Source: Atopobiaceae bacterium (GTDB taxonomy: Bacteria > Actinomycetota > Coriobacteriia > Coriobacteriales > Atopobiaceae). From it: a DNA stretch of 64,000 bases. Shown piece by piece: positions 25,092 through 32,585 of this stretch (position 1 is its first letter; every line of letters starts with the position of its first letter). The notes below the pieces were generated by a model. That model was not told the origin of the DNA. It worked only from the letters and a program-made list of their open reading frames with translations, and did no database searches. The translations under genes were made by a program, and so were the position numbers. Location of the stretch: positions 62,001 through 126,000 of the forward strand of contig JAFWIE010000048.1 in assembly GCA_017533825.1 (NCBI GenBank). Reading direction: 5' to 3'.

Positions 25092-25445
25092 CTCAGCACA
25101 TTATCGTGAGGTTTTGTCTGACGGCGCATTTGGTGGACTGTGGTCTACCGGATGCGCCGTCTTGCGTTCTTGGACCTGTAAGCCAGTCGTGAGGCTGACC
25201 TCACGTTTGGGTTGCTCAGGGGCATGTCTGAGCTGTTCACGGCGTTGTTTGACGACAGAGAAGCGCTTTCGCTTGAGAAACCTCACGATAATGTGCTGTT
25301 CTAGCAGGAGCGATGGCACTGGTACTCACGAACTGGCGCGAGGGGAGCGAAAGCGCTTCCTCTGGTACTCAAATGGTACTCACGCAGGTAAGGCGGTGGT
25401 TCCAAGCGTAGAATGGCGGTACTACTATAAGAAAAGGGAAATGGG
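25092..25445. other. Structured left end of the island
   Basis: 354 bases without a gene. The outer arms are a perfect 21-bp inverted repeat (25094-25114 and 25278-25298, CAGCACATTATCGTGAGGTT…). Inside are four perfect hairpins: GACGGCGCAT/ATGCGCCGTC (25120-25161), CGTGAGG/CCTCACG (25188-25205), GCTCAG/CTGAGC (25214-25233) and AAGCG/CGCTT (25261-25274). A further 14-bp inverted pair joins 25260-25273 with 25346-25359. Arm-type sites follow at 25321-25384. Candidate roles are recombination or transfer site, regulator binding, or a structured RNA. Confidence 0.7.
25321..25384. repeat. Left arm-type repeats GGTACTCA(CG)
   Basis: GGTACTCACG at 25321-25330, GGTACTCA at 25364-25371 and GGTACTCACG at 25375-25384. 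The last two, three bases apart, form a unit whose reverse complement (CGTGAGTACC-N3-TGAGTACC) recurs at 34386-34406 near the right end. This is the layout expected for tyrosine-integrase arm-binding sites. Confidence 0.65.
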
Positions 25446-26564
25446 GTGATGTTGGTCGTGAGTATCACGGTGAACCAGGAGTTCGTAAGCAAAGGCAACA
25501 CGCTTCTCAACGATCTCTGGGATGAGGTGTATGCGCTCGACTATGCCCCCGTTTGCATCATATCTGAGTGCATTGATCATGTACTGGTCTATGACAAGGC
25601 GAAGACCTACAAGTACATCCTCCTTACCCAGCTGCTTGGCAAGGCCGTAGACGAGAGCGTGAACATTCTGGCGATGAAGGCGTCGAGCGTCCTTCCAGGG
25701 GCTTGGGATGCGAGAAACCTTTGCGAGGGGGTCATAACCCGCGGAGGGTTCGAAAAGAACGTCCTCATGGGAATCCTCGGCAGGAGCAAGCAGCCATACA
25801 ACAGCTCTCCTGCTCAGAAGCCCGAGTTGAGCAAGAGCAATCACACCCGCCCAAGCGACGTTGCGCTTCGCGATGAGCTTATCGACGCCCTCGGAAGAAT
25901 CGAGTCTTCGAGCGACGCGATGGCGGCGATTCGATACTACCTCTATGTCTGCAAGGGACAGATCGCACAGATGGTCAAGGAGGAGCCGCTCCCAGAGCTG
26001 TCTGCGGACATGGTGTCTTGCGCGAGGACCAGGCAGTTCTGGAGGGACCTCGCCCAGATTGGGAGGGAAGGGGAGGGCTTGAGCCTTGCGGTCGCCACCC
26101 TGCTCAGGATGTCGCTGGATGAAACCTTCACTCCCGTGCTCTATCAGATCAACACTTCACGCGCTGGGCACGGGGACCTCGACCTCTACTTCGGAGTCGA
26201 GAAGTTCGCGACCCTCGAGATAAAGGACAAGCCGTTTAACCCGCATGAGGTCTATGAGTATGCGAACGCCGCCTTCGATGACGGGTGGGGGAGGTTCGCC
26301 TTCGTGTACGGATACAAAGCGGGCAACCCTGGGCAGGTCTTTACTGAGAGAAACTACGCCGACTTTGCTGATCGTGGGGTCGTAGCCGTCTGCCTGTCTT
26401 TCGAGTCTCTTCTTGACTCGACTCTACTGTCGCTTGCAAGCGTCTCACTTGACGACCTTCGTAAGTCTCTCATCGCCTACATTGACGACGCAAAAGTGGG
26501 CACGGAGACCGCAAACCCAGCCAGGCAGCTACTCAGAGACCTCATCAACGAAGTTCACAAGTGA
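25446..26564 (+). CDS. Restriction endonuclease, probably SacI-like
   Basis: 372 residues. The N-terminal part (TYKYILLTQLLGKAVDE, then LPGAWDARNLCEGVI) resembles the SacI restriction-enzyme family, in which YKYIL.T.LL.KA and G.YDAR.LC are conserved. The region with DLDLYFG…ATLEIKDKPF (about 255-280) looks like a PD-(D/E)XK-type D…E-x-K core. It is convergent with a cytosine-5 methyltransferase gene and overlaps its end by 36 bases, as restriction-modification pairs often do. SacI-family enzymes cut GAGCTC, but the specificity here is unproven. GTG at 25446 or ATG at 25449. Confidence 0.6.
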   Translation: MMLVVSITVNQEFVSKGNTLLNDLWDEVYALDYAPVCIISECIDHVLVYDKAKTYKYILLTQLLGKAVDESVNILAMKASSVLPGAWDARNLCEGVITRGGFEKNVLMGILGRSKQPYNSSPAQKPELSKSNHTRPSDVALRDELIDALGRIESSSDAMAAIRYYLYVCKGQIAQMVKEEPLPELSADMVSCARTRQFWRDLAQIGREGEGLSLAVATLLRMSLDETFTPVLYQINTSRAGHGDLDLYFGVEKFATLEIKDKPFNPHEVYEYANAAFDDGWGRFAFVYGYKAGNPGQVFTERNYADFADRGVVAVCLSFESLLDSTLLSLASVSLDDLRKSLIAYIDDAKVGTETANPARQLLRDLINEVHK

Positions 26565-27635
26565 TTCGATTGCGGACTCCGCGACGGCCTGTGCGAGTTT
26601 GCAAGGCACGGCGTTACCGATTTGACGGTACTGCTTGCTCCGCTTTCCGGCGAATCGATAGTCGGCGGGGAACGTCTGCAGCGCTGCCGCTTCGGCGACG
26701 CTGAGCCGACGCAGTGTCGCCGGGATGGTTCTCTCCGCCTCAAGCGGAGTGATGGTCCCAGCTACGAGCTTGTCGTGGTAGTCAGACACCCAATCGAAGC
26801 CGGAGGGGTCATCAAGCAGGCTCTGGTCGATGATTGGTGTGTGGTTGCCGCCCATCTGGGCGGGCAGGGTCTTTGCGACGGAGTCGAGGCGCATCGGTCG
26901 TCCGTGGCCATTGAAGAGGAGTGATCCGTCGTAGGGGCTTCTGCGTAGAATGGGGTTCTTGGCGAGGTGCAGCTCTGCAGTGCTTCCCTCCGTGTTGCCA
27001 GGCGCCCCAAAGGGAGGAATGGCAAGGAGGGTCTCACGGACGGTCTTTCCGGGGGTGCGCCTCGCGTTGAGCGCATCGGTCATCCGCATCTGCACGTATT
27101 TCGAGTCAGCCCCCCGCATTCCCACAAAGAAGAACCTCTCGCGAGCCTGGGGGACGCCGAATTCCGATGCGTTGAGGATGAAGAAAGAGCAGCCGTAACC
27201 AAGCTCTTCCGCCTCGTTGGCAAGCCTCGTCCGGACGCCCTCCCACTTCGAGAGAATCCCGAGCGCCTTGACGTTCTCCATAACAAACAGCCTGGGCTTT
27301 GTCTTGCGGACAACATCCATGAAGACCCAAATCAGGCGGCTTCTCTCATCGTCAGGGTCCATCTTCCCCGCAACCGAGAACCCTTGGCACGGGGGACCAC
27401 CGAAAACGACGTCGATTCCCTCGAGAGGATTAATCCCATCAAGGAGGTCGTAGATATCCCCAGCATGCATTACCGACGGGTCGAGGTGTGTAGGGTTCGA
27501 CGTATAGGCTTGGACGGCGTCGGAATCAAGTTCGTTTGCAAAGACAGGAACAATCCCTGCCTTCGAGAAGCCGATGTCCATGCCGCCGGCGCCCGAGAAG
27601 AGGGAGATGCCGCTAAAGTGATTGCGTGCTGGCAT
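26529..27635 (-). CDS. DNA cytosine-5 methyltransferase
   Basis: About 368 residues with the m5C-methyltransferase motifs in order: I FSGAGGMDIGF, IV with catalytic Cys near residue 82 in GGPPCQGFS, VI ENV, VIII QARERFFFVG and X YRQIGNAVP. It methylates the 5-carbon of cytosine, presumably protecting the host from the adjacent SacI-like nuclease. The ATG at 27635 (MPARNHF) has GGAAGG 7 bases upstream; an ATG five codons earlier overlaps that site. The two genes converge and overlap. Confidence 0.93.
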   Translation of the reverse strand: MPARNHFSGISLFSGAGGMDIGFSKAGIVPVFANELDSDAVQAYTSNPTHLDPSVMHAGDIYDLLDGINPLEGIDVVFGGPPCQGFSVAGKMDPDDERSRLIWVFMDVVRKTKPRLFVMENVKALGILSKWEGVRTRLANEAEELGYGCSFFILNASEFGVPQARERFFFVGMRGADSKYVQMRMTDALNARRTPGKTVRETLLAIPPFGAPGNTEGSTAELHLAKNPILRRSPYDGSLLFNGHGRPMRLDSVAKTLPAQMGGNHTPIIDQSLLDDPSGFDWVSDYHDKLVAGTITPLEAERTIPATLRRLSVAEAAALQTFPADYRFAGKRSKQYRQIGNAVPCKLAQAVAESAIESLVNFVDEVSE

Positions 27636-28092
27636 GACCCCCCCTTCCATGAGCAATACTTCGCGTCTTCGGTATAGAACGATTCTACAGGCATACGAGT
27701 TCCTTCGCTCTCATCAATGGTATCCCTTGAGGTGGACACCATATTGTTTGACGGTTGCTAGGGGTCGCGGGGGGCTCCCCCGTGTGCAACGGTTGCAAGA
27801 CGGCTGGCGGCCATGGGCGGCCAGCCGTCTCGCGTCGTGCTGGGACGGCAAGCGGGAGCCCGTGCGGCGAGTGCCTATCGAGGGCGGTACGGACACGATG
27901 GGCAGCTCGCTACGTACGGACGCGACAGGTAGCTTGCTGGACCAACCTAGCCCGTGATGTACATGGGATAGGCTACTTGCTTAGGGCAAGGAGCCGCTCA
28001 TGTACATGGGATAGGCAGCTTGCTGTCTATCCCATGAAGGCAGTCACGCCATGACAACATGACAAGAATGACAACATACACTCTGCTCAGTT
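27636..28092. other. Hairpin and iteron region next to the RepA-type gene; candidate origin
   Basis: 457 bases without a gene. It holds a 10-bp-stem hairpin GACGGCTGGC/GCCAGCCGTC (27799-27829). A 17-bp direct repeat ATGTACATGGGATAGGC lies at 27957-27973 and 28000-28016, and a near-perfect 32-base palindrome CATGGGATAG…CTATCCCATG at 28005-28036. Three imperfect copies of GG.AGCTTGCT are spread over 27925-28025. TGACAA appears three times in one direction (28052-28074) and three times inverted (28097-28120) across the gene end. These are features of an oriV or oriT; transcription termination is an alternative. Confidence 0.5.
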
Positions 28093-29091
28093 TCACTTGT
28101 CATTGTTGTCAGTCTTGTCATCGAATCGGCCATCTGAGACGCGCTCGAGGAAGATGGTCCTCGTCCTGTCCGTCCTCTGCGTCGAGTAGGCTATCCCAGC
28201 CTCAAAGAGCCTCTGCGAGTGCTCGTTGAGCTTCCTGCCGAGGGCCGTCGGGACCGCACCGTCGAGCTGCGCTTGGGCAATCAGCTCCGTGGCCGTCCCT
28301 GCCCAGCCGAGCCTGCCCTCCATGAAGCGGACGACCTCCGTCACCTCCCTCGGCACCGGCCGCTCCTCCTCGTGCTCGACGCGCTGGTCTTCCGCGAGTT
28401 CCCACCGGCAGTCGTTGAACTCGAGTACCAGCTCCCGCTCGACGACGTCTCGCCCGGTCACCCTGAGGACGGCCCTCCTCTCTCCGCGCTTCCTGTCGAG
28501 CACCATCGTCGTATCGGCGGCGCCGGTGATGCCGTTGGTGCCCGACACGGTGTTGAACGGATCCGGGTCGTCCATCTTCCGCTGGTGGTGCACGAGGACG
28601 ACGTCCAGACCGAAGTGGTCCGCTAGCGCCTTGAAGTCGCGCACGTCGCGGTAGTCGGACGCGTAGGCGATCTTCTGCGACGACTGCCTGACCGTCTGGA
28701 GGGTGTCGACGATCACGAGCCTGGTGCCGGGGTGCGCCGCCACGAACGCTGCGATCTCGTCGAGAAGCCCGTCCGCGAGCGATGGGGCGTTGACGCAGAG
28801 GTGGAACGTCTCGCAACACTCGTCGGCCAGCCTGAACAGGCGCTGCTGGATTCTGGGGAGGTTGTCCTCGAGCTCAAGGTCGAGGACGGTGCCCCCGCAG
28901 GTGGCGAACCCCCAGAGCGGTTCGCCCCTGCTTACGCACTCCGCGAGACGGAGGGCGAGCCAGCTCTTGCCCACCTTCGGGGACCCAACGAGCAGGGTTA
29001 CGCCGACGCCGATCAGATCCTCTACGACCCACCCCGGCGATCTCAGTGGGGTGTTGACCAGCTCCTCGGCGGTAATTGTCTCAAGCGCCAT
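28093..29091 (-). CDS. RepA-type AAA ATPase (replicative helicase family)
   Basis: 332 residues. Walker A GSPKVGKSW near residue 36, Walker B RLVIVDTLQT near 125, then VVLVHHQRK and a sensor-like GTNGITGAADTTMVLDRK. This is the RecA-fold AAA_25/RepA group found in plasmids and integrative elements. The C-terminus DDKTDNNDK is encoded by the inverted TGACAA repeats. It probably unwinds or maintains the excised element at the adjacent hairpin region. The start overlaps the preceding small gene by 11 bases. Confidence 0.8.
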   Translation of the reverse strand: MALETITAEELVNTPLRSPGWVVEDLIGVGVTLLVGSPKVGKSWLALRLAECVSRGEPLWGFATCGGTVLDLELEDNLPRIQQRLFRLADECCETFHLCVNAPSLADGLLDEIAAFVAAHPGTRLVIVDTLQTVRQSSQKIAYASDYRDVRDFKALADHFGLDVVLVHHQRKMDDPDPFNTVSGTNGITGAADTTMVLDRKRGERRAVLRVTGRDVVERELVLEFNDCRWELAEDQRVEHEEERPVPREVTEVVRFMEGRLGWAGTATELIAQAQLDGAVPTALGRKLNEHSQRLFEAGIAYSTQRTDRTRTIFLERVSDGRFDDKTDNNDK

Positions 29092-29263
29092 CGCTCTCCT
29101 TCCCTAGCATCCTTATGGCCTCGCGCTCGGCGTCGACGGCGGATAGCCCGGCCTCCCGCCCGAGTCCGGCGAAGGTCTCTGCCAGAACGGAGAGCACGTG
29201 GGCGAGCTCCGGTGTGACGTCGCCCGCCCGCTCGATGCGACGCAGTTCCTCGTAGCAGAGCAT
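29081..29263 (-). CDS. Small helical protein of the element
   Basis: 60 residues (MLCYEELRRIERAGDVTPEL…), predicted helical and acidic. It starts four bases after the RHH gene stop and overlaps the RepA-type gene start by 11 bases, which fits one translated operon. No motif is recognised. Confidence 0.5.
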   Translation of the reverse strand: MLCYEELRRIERAGDVTPELAHVLSVLAETFAGLGREAGLSAVDAEREAIRMLGKESDGA

Positions 29264-29266
29264 CGC

Positions 29267-29470
29267 CTAGTCCTGCACCGCGCGCTGCACGCGCACGTTT
29301 GGGTACACGGTCACTTCGCGGCCCGTGAGCCTACGCAGGATGTAGTCCTGCTTGGTGAGGCCGGAGAGCGCGACGAGGGCGTCGATCTCGTGGGCCTCCT
29401 CTGGGGACACGCGGAAGCCCACGGTAACGCTCCTGTGCCTGCCCATCCGGTCCATCGACGGCGCTGTCAC
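29267..29470 (-). CDS. RHH / MobC-like DNA-binding protein
   Basis: 67 residues. The pattern HRSVTVGFRVSPEEAHEIDALVALSGLTKQDYILRRL… is that of ribbon-helix-helix proteins, close to the small mobilisation (MobC-like) group: a basic beta strand followed by two helices. GTG at 29470 is chosen because it overlaps the integrase stop as GTGA and has GGGGAGG 8 bases upstream. It may bind the origin-like region or autoregulate. No relaxase gene is present, so a mobilisation role is uncertain. Confidence 0.55.
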   Translation of the reverse strand: MTAPSMDRMGRHRSVTVGFRVSPEEAHEIDALVALSGLTKQDYILRRLTGREVTVYPNVRVQRAVQD

Positions 29471-30547
29471 CTGGGGCACCTCCCCTCGGCGTCGAGTCCC
29501 CGCGCCATCTCCTCTTGCCTGTTGGGGAAAAGGTGCGCGTAGTGCAGGGTGATCTCGGTCGTCTCGTGGCCCATGCGTTCCGCGATGGCGAGCGGCGAGT
29601 AGCCCATGTCGATGAGGAGCGACACGTGGCTGTATTTCGCAGGTCGTGGACGCGGATTCTCGGCACGCCTGCGATCTTGCTGCCGCGCTCCATCTCGTGG
29701 TAGAGGCGGCTCTTGGTCATGCTGAAGACGCGACTACCTGGGCGGGCAGTGCCAGGTAGCGCGAGGTGGTCACGGACCTCGTCGACGAGGAAGGCGGGCA
29801 TCACGATTCTCCTGTTCGCCTTCGCCGTCTTGGGAGGGGTCACCATGTCTTGCCCCTTGCGCCTGTGGTAGGTCTTGGTGACGCTGAGCGTCCCTCGCTC
29901 GAGGTCGAAGTCCTCCGGCGTGAGCGCGAGCAGCTCGCCCTCGCGGACGCCCGTCCAGTAGAGCAGCTCGAACGCCATCCACGAGTCGGGCTTGTCCATG
30001 ATGGCGCGGGAGAAGCGCAGGTACTGCGCCTTGGTCCATATGCTCATCTCGCCCGCGTCCTTGGAGCCCATCTTGGGGACCTTGCGGGCGGGATTCGAGG
30101 GCAGGTTGTAGTGCAGCACTGCGTGGTTGAGCAGCGCCGAGAGCTGGTTCGACACGGTGTGCAGGTAGGTGGGCCGGTAGGGCTCGCCCGTGGGCCCGCG
30201 CATCGCCATGAGCTCGTTCTGCCACCTGATGACGTCCGCGCTCGTGATCTCGTTGAGGGGCTTCTCTCCGAGGTAGGGGAGGATCTTGGTCCTGACCATG
30301 TGCTCCTTGGTGTCCCAGGTGCTCTGCTTGAGCCTTGGTCTAACGTCCTCCTCGTAGAGTCGAAGAACTCCGAGAGCGTCATTGACGGTGCACCCTCGCA
30401 GCGTGCGAGGAAGGCCTGCTCCCACCTCCTGGCCTCCGACTTGGTGGCGAACCCGCGCCTCGTCTTCTTGTGGCGCTCTCCCTTCCAGTCCCTATACCAG
30501 CACTGGACCGTCCACGTGCCGCGCCTCTCGTCCCTGCTAACCGACAT
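29467..30547 (-). pseudogene. int: Tyrosine integrase with two frameshifts
   Basis: Three reading frames together make a standard 360-residue integrase: an N-terminal arm-binding domain (MSVSRDERRGTWTVQCWYRDWKG…), a core-binding SAM-like domain and a catalytic domain. The first frameshift is near 30361, where …TLSEFF must continue as RLYEEDVRPRL (one C missing). The second is near 29630-29640, after RIRVHDLR, where SHVSLLIDMGYSPLAIAERM… continues in another frame. The catalytic Arg (TGVREGELLAL), HDLR and the final GH…Tyr (ITLHYAHLF) are all present but split. ATG at 30547 lies inside the end of xis. Confidence 0.85.
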
Positions 30548-30743
30548 GGGCGTCGCCCTCGCTTCTCGCCGTTCCGCCAAAGTAGCGGGCTTCGAGGTAC
30601 GTGGCGGACACCTTCCCGGGGATGGTGAGCATCCCCTCCGCCTCGAGCTCCGCGTTCAGCCTGCGGATCACCTTGTAGGCGTATGCCTTTGAGACACCCA
30701 ACAGGCGGGCAACCTCGTCGGCCCCGTACGTCCTCTTCTCCAA
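30537..30743 (-). CDS. xis: Excisionase-like helix-turn-helix protein
   Basis: About 68 residues with a winged-helix DNA-binding pattern (RTYGADEVARLLGVSKAYAYKVIRRLN) typical of excisionases next to integrases. A TTG at 30743 has GGAGGAGG 5 bases upstream; an ATG at 30758 lacks a good site. It overlaps the integrase start by 11 bases. It is divergent from the XRE regulator across three palindromic operators, the usual switch layout for integrative elements. Confidence 0.75.
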   Translation of the reverse strand: MEKRTYGADEVARLLGVSKAYAYKVIRRLNAELEAEGMLTIPGKVSATYLEARYFGGTARSEGDAHVG

Positions 30744-30767
30744 TGAAACCTCCTCCATCCGATGACC

Positions 30768-30856
30768 TCACGTTTACGTGATGTTCTTGGATAGACAGTA
30801 ACCTCACGATAACGTGATGTCAATGGAAATCACGGAACTTGCTCACGTTTTCGTGA
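30768..30856. promoter_or_regulatory. Three palindromic operators between xis and the XRE regulator
   Basis: TCACG-N4-CGTGA occurs at 30768-30781, 30804-30817 and 30843-30856, 36 and 39 bases apart, between divergent genes. The longer context ACCTCACGATAACGTGATGT recurs with few changes in the island's left end (25279-25298). The XRE protein at 30903 is the likely binder. Confidence 0.75.
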
Positions 30857-30902
30857 CGTCGTATGATGGAACGCGACGGTCGGACTCACGTCGGGAGGAA
30901 GC

Positions 30903-31472
30903 ATGGAGGACTTGGAGCGCAGGCTCATGGGCAAACGGATCCGCGACCTGAGGCAGAGGAGGGGGCTCACGCAGCGCGAGCTCGCGGAGCTCTCCGGGCT
31001 CTCGGAGTCGGCGCTCAGGAGCTACGAGCTGGGGGACCGCTTCCCGAAGGAGGTCCACCTGCGCAGCATCGCGCGTGCGCTCAAGGTGCGGCCGGAGGTG
31101 TTCGAGGACCACGACATCACGACGGTCGACCAGGTCATCCACGCCCTCTTCAACCTGGAGGAGCAGTTCGGCCTCGTGCCCAACGGCGAGGGGATGCCCG
31201 CAGGGCTCACGGTGGAGATGACGAGCGTCGACCTCACGAAGGCTCTGCGCGACTGGGGCAGGCGCCGCGAGCAGCTTGACGCGGGGGAGATGACGCACGA
31301 CGAGTACCGCGACTGGAAGGACGCCTACCTGCCGCGCATCCTCATCGACCCCGTCACGGGCGAGGAGATCGACGACCCGTACACGGGGCGACGCCTCGAG
31401 GGCGCCGAGCGCGAGGGCGCACGCCGTGCCGTGCTCACGATGGGGTGGCTGAACGGGGAGCTATACTCATGA
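30903..31472 (+). CDS. XRE-family regulator of the element
   Basis: 189 residues. N-terminal XRE helix-turn-helix (about 9-64: IRDLRQRRGLTQRELAELSGLSESALRSYELGDR). A helical C-terminal part follows with a phage-like YRDWKDAYLPRILIDPVTGEEIDD phrase. GGGAGGA precedes the ATG. Divergent from xis-int with three palindromes between, so it probably represses excision genes and itself. It ends 7 bases before the end of the oppositely oriented GajB-like gene. Confidence 0.8.
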   Translation: MEDLERRLMGKRIRDLRQRRGLTQRELAELSGLSESALRSYELGDRFPKEVHLRSIARALKVRPEVFEDHDITTVDQVIHALFNLEEQFGLVPNGEGMPAGLTVEMTSVDLTKALRDWGRRREQLDAGEMTHDEYRDWKDAYLPRILIDPVTGEEIDDPYTGRRLEGAEREGARRAVLTMGWLNGELYS

Positions 31473-31478
31473 TGGAAG

Positions 31479-32585
31479 TCAGGCAAGTTGAATATCGATA
31501 CCCTTCCAAAGGGGCAACGTTGTCATAGCGGCTAGCATCTTTGGCGGGTTTTTAACGGCTATCGCCACGCTATACTTCGCCCTCGTTACCGCGACATAGA
31601 ACCCACATGCGCTCTCAGGTGGAAGTGGCTTGCCTTTTGATAAGAACTGCTCTATAGGACCTGTGGCAACGACGATGATGTCATCGCGGGTCATCCCTTT
31701 CGACAGCTTGAAGTTAACCGTTTCAATGGCAGCATACGTACTGCTCTGTTTTATAGCAAGAAGTGTTGCATGGTGGGCTTCTGAGTATTCTTCGGTCTCG
31801 TTCCTGTCGATGAGAAAAACGCCGTCATGCCTCCCGCGCTCCGGCACGTTGCTAATTGTTTCTCCCAAACCAATGTTCGGTCCGAGAATGGCATCGGAAA
31901 AGCTGGCGATTCGTGGTGTAGCGCGGCGCGTCTCGTTCTCGTACTCAATGCCAAGCAGTCCCTGGCGTTCCCACAGGCGATACAGCTCAAGAATCCCGTG
32001 GCTTTTGTAATTCTTCTTGTATTTCGTGTCGCGACTCGTCGTGCTGAGCGTTGACTGTCGAGGATCAAGGACTATAAATAGCTGGATGCTCGAGCGGAGC
32101 AAACTCTCCAGTACGCAAAGATCGTTCCCCCGAATATCCTGGGCCTCGTCAAGATAGATTGTGTCATAGATGCTCTCAAGCCTGCGAATTGCAGCTCCTT
32201 TGCTAGCCTCGATGACGTCTACCGCCAACTTGCCAAGGAAACTCGGGTAAGCAAAGCCTTCCCTGCTGAAGTACTTGTTAGAGCCCTTCAAGTACTTGAA
32301 GCTGTTTGGTTCGCTCATCGCAAGACCTGAAAGGCTGACGTGTGGATACAGAGTCGGAAGATAGGGACGTATAATCTCGTTGAGGAGGAACGCGCACCAT
32401 CCAGTGACCCTTGGTATTTGAGTGCCGCGATCAAGGACCTTTGAGATCCGCACGGCATCCTCGAGCTGGTTAGTGGTTGTATAAGTCAAGACCACTGTTC
32501 GCGACCTGTCTTTTTCTTGCGAGACGGCGTGTGCCAGCATCGTGGTCTTTCCTGCCCCAGCTACCGCCACGATAGCCTTGTTCAC
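31479..32585 (-). CDS. gajB: UvrD-like helicase, GajB-like
   Basis: 368 residues of superfamily 1 helicase: Walker A AVAGAGKTT (8-16), Walker B IYLDEAQDI near 143, motif III VLDPRQS, motif V-like LSKGMTRDDIIV near 300 and motif VI YVAVTRAKYS near 333. It is shorter than the usual roughly 500-residue GajB, so accessory subdomains are reduced. The GTG start overlaps the stop of the OLD-family gene (GTGA), showing a coupled two-gene operon as in Gabija. Base composition is AT-richer than the rest of the island. A standalone UvrD role is unlikely given the context. Confidence 0.75.
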   Translation of the reverse strand: MNKAIVAVAGAGKTTMLAHAVSQEKDRSRTVVLTYTTTNQLEDAVRISKVLDRGTQIPRVTGWCAFLLNEIIRPYLPTLYPHVSLSGLAMSEPNSFKYLKGSNKYFSREGFAYPSFLGKLAVDVIEASKGAAIRRLESIYDTIYLDEAQDIRGNDLCVLESLLRSSIQLFIVLDPRQSTLSTTSRDTKYKKNYKSHGILELYRLWERQGLLGIEYENETRRATPRIASFSDAILGPNIGLGETISNVPERGRHDGVFLIDRNETEEYSEAHHATLLAIKQSSTYAAIETVNFKLSKGMTRDDIIVVATGPIEQFLSKGKPLPPESACGFYVAVTRAKYSVAIAVKNPPKMLAAMTTLPLWKGIDIQLA

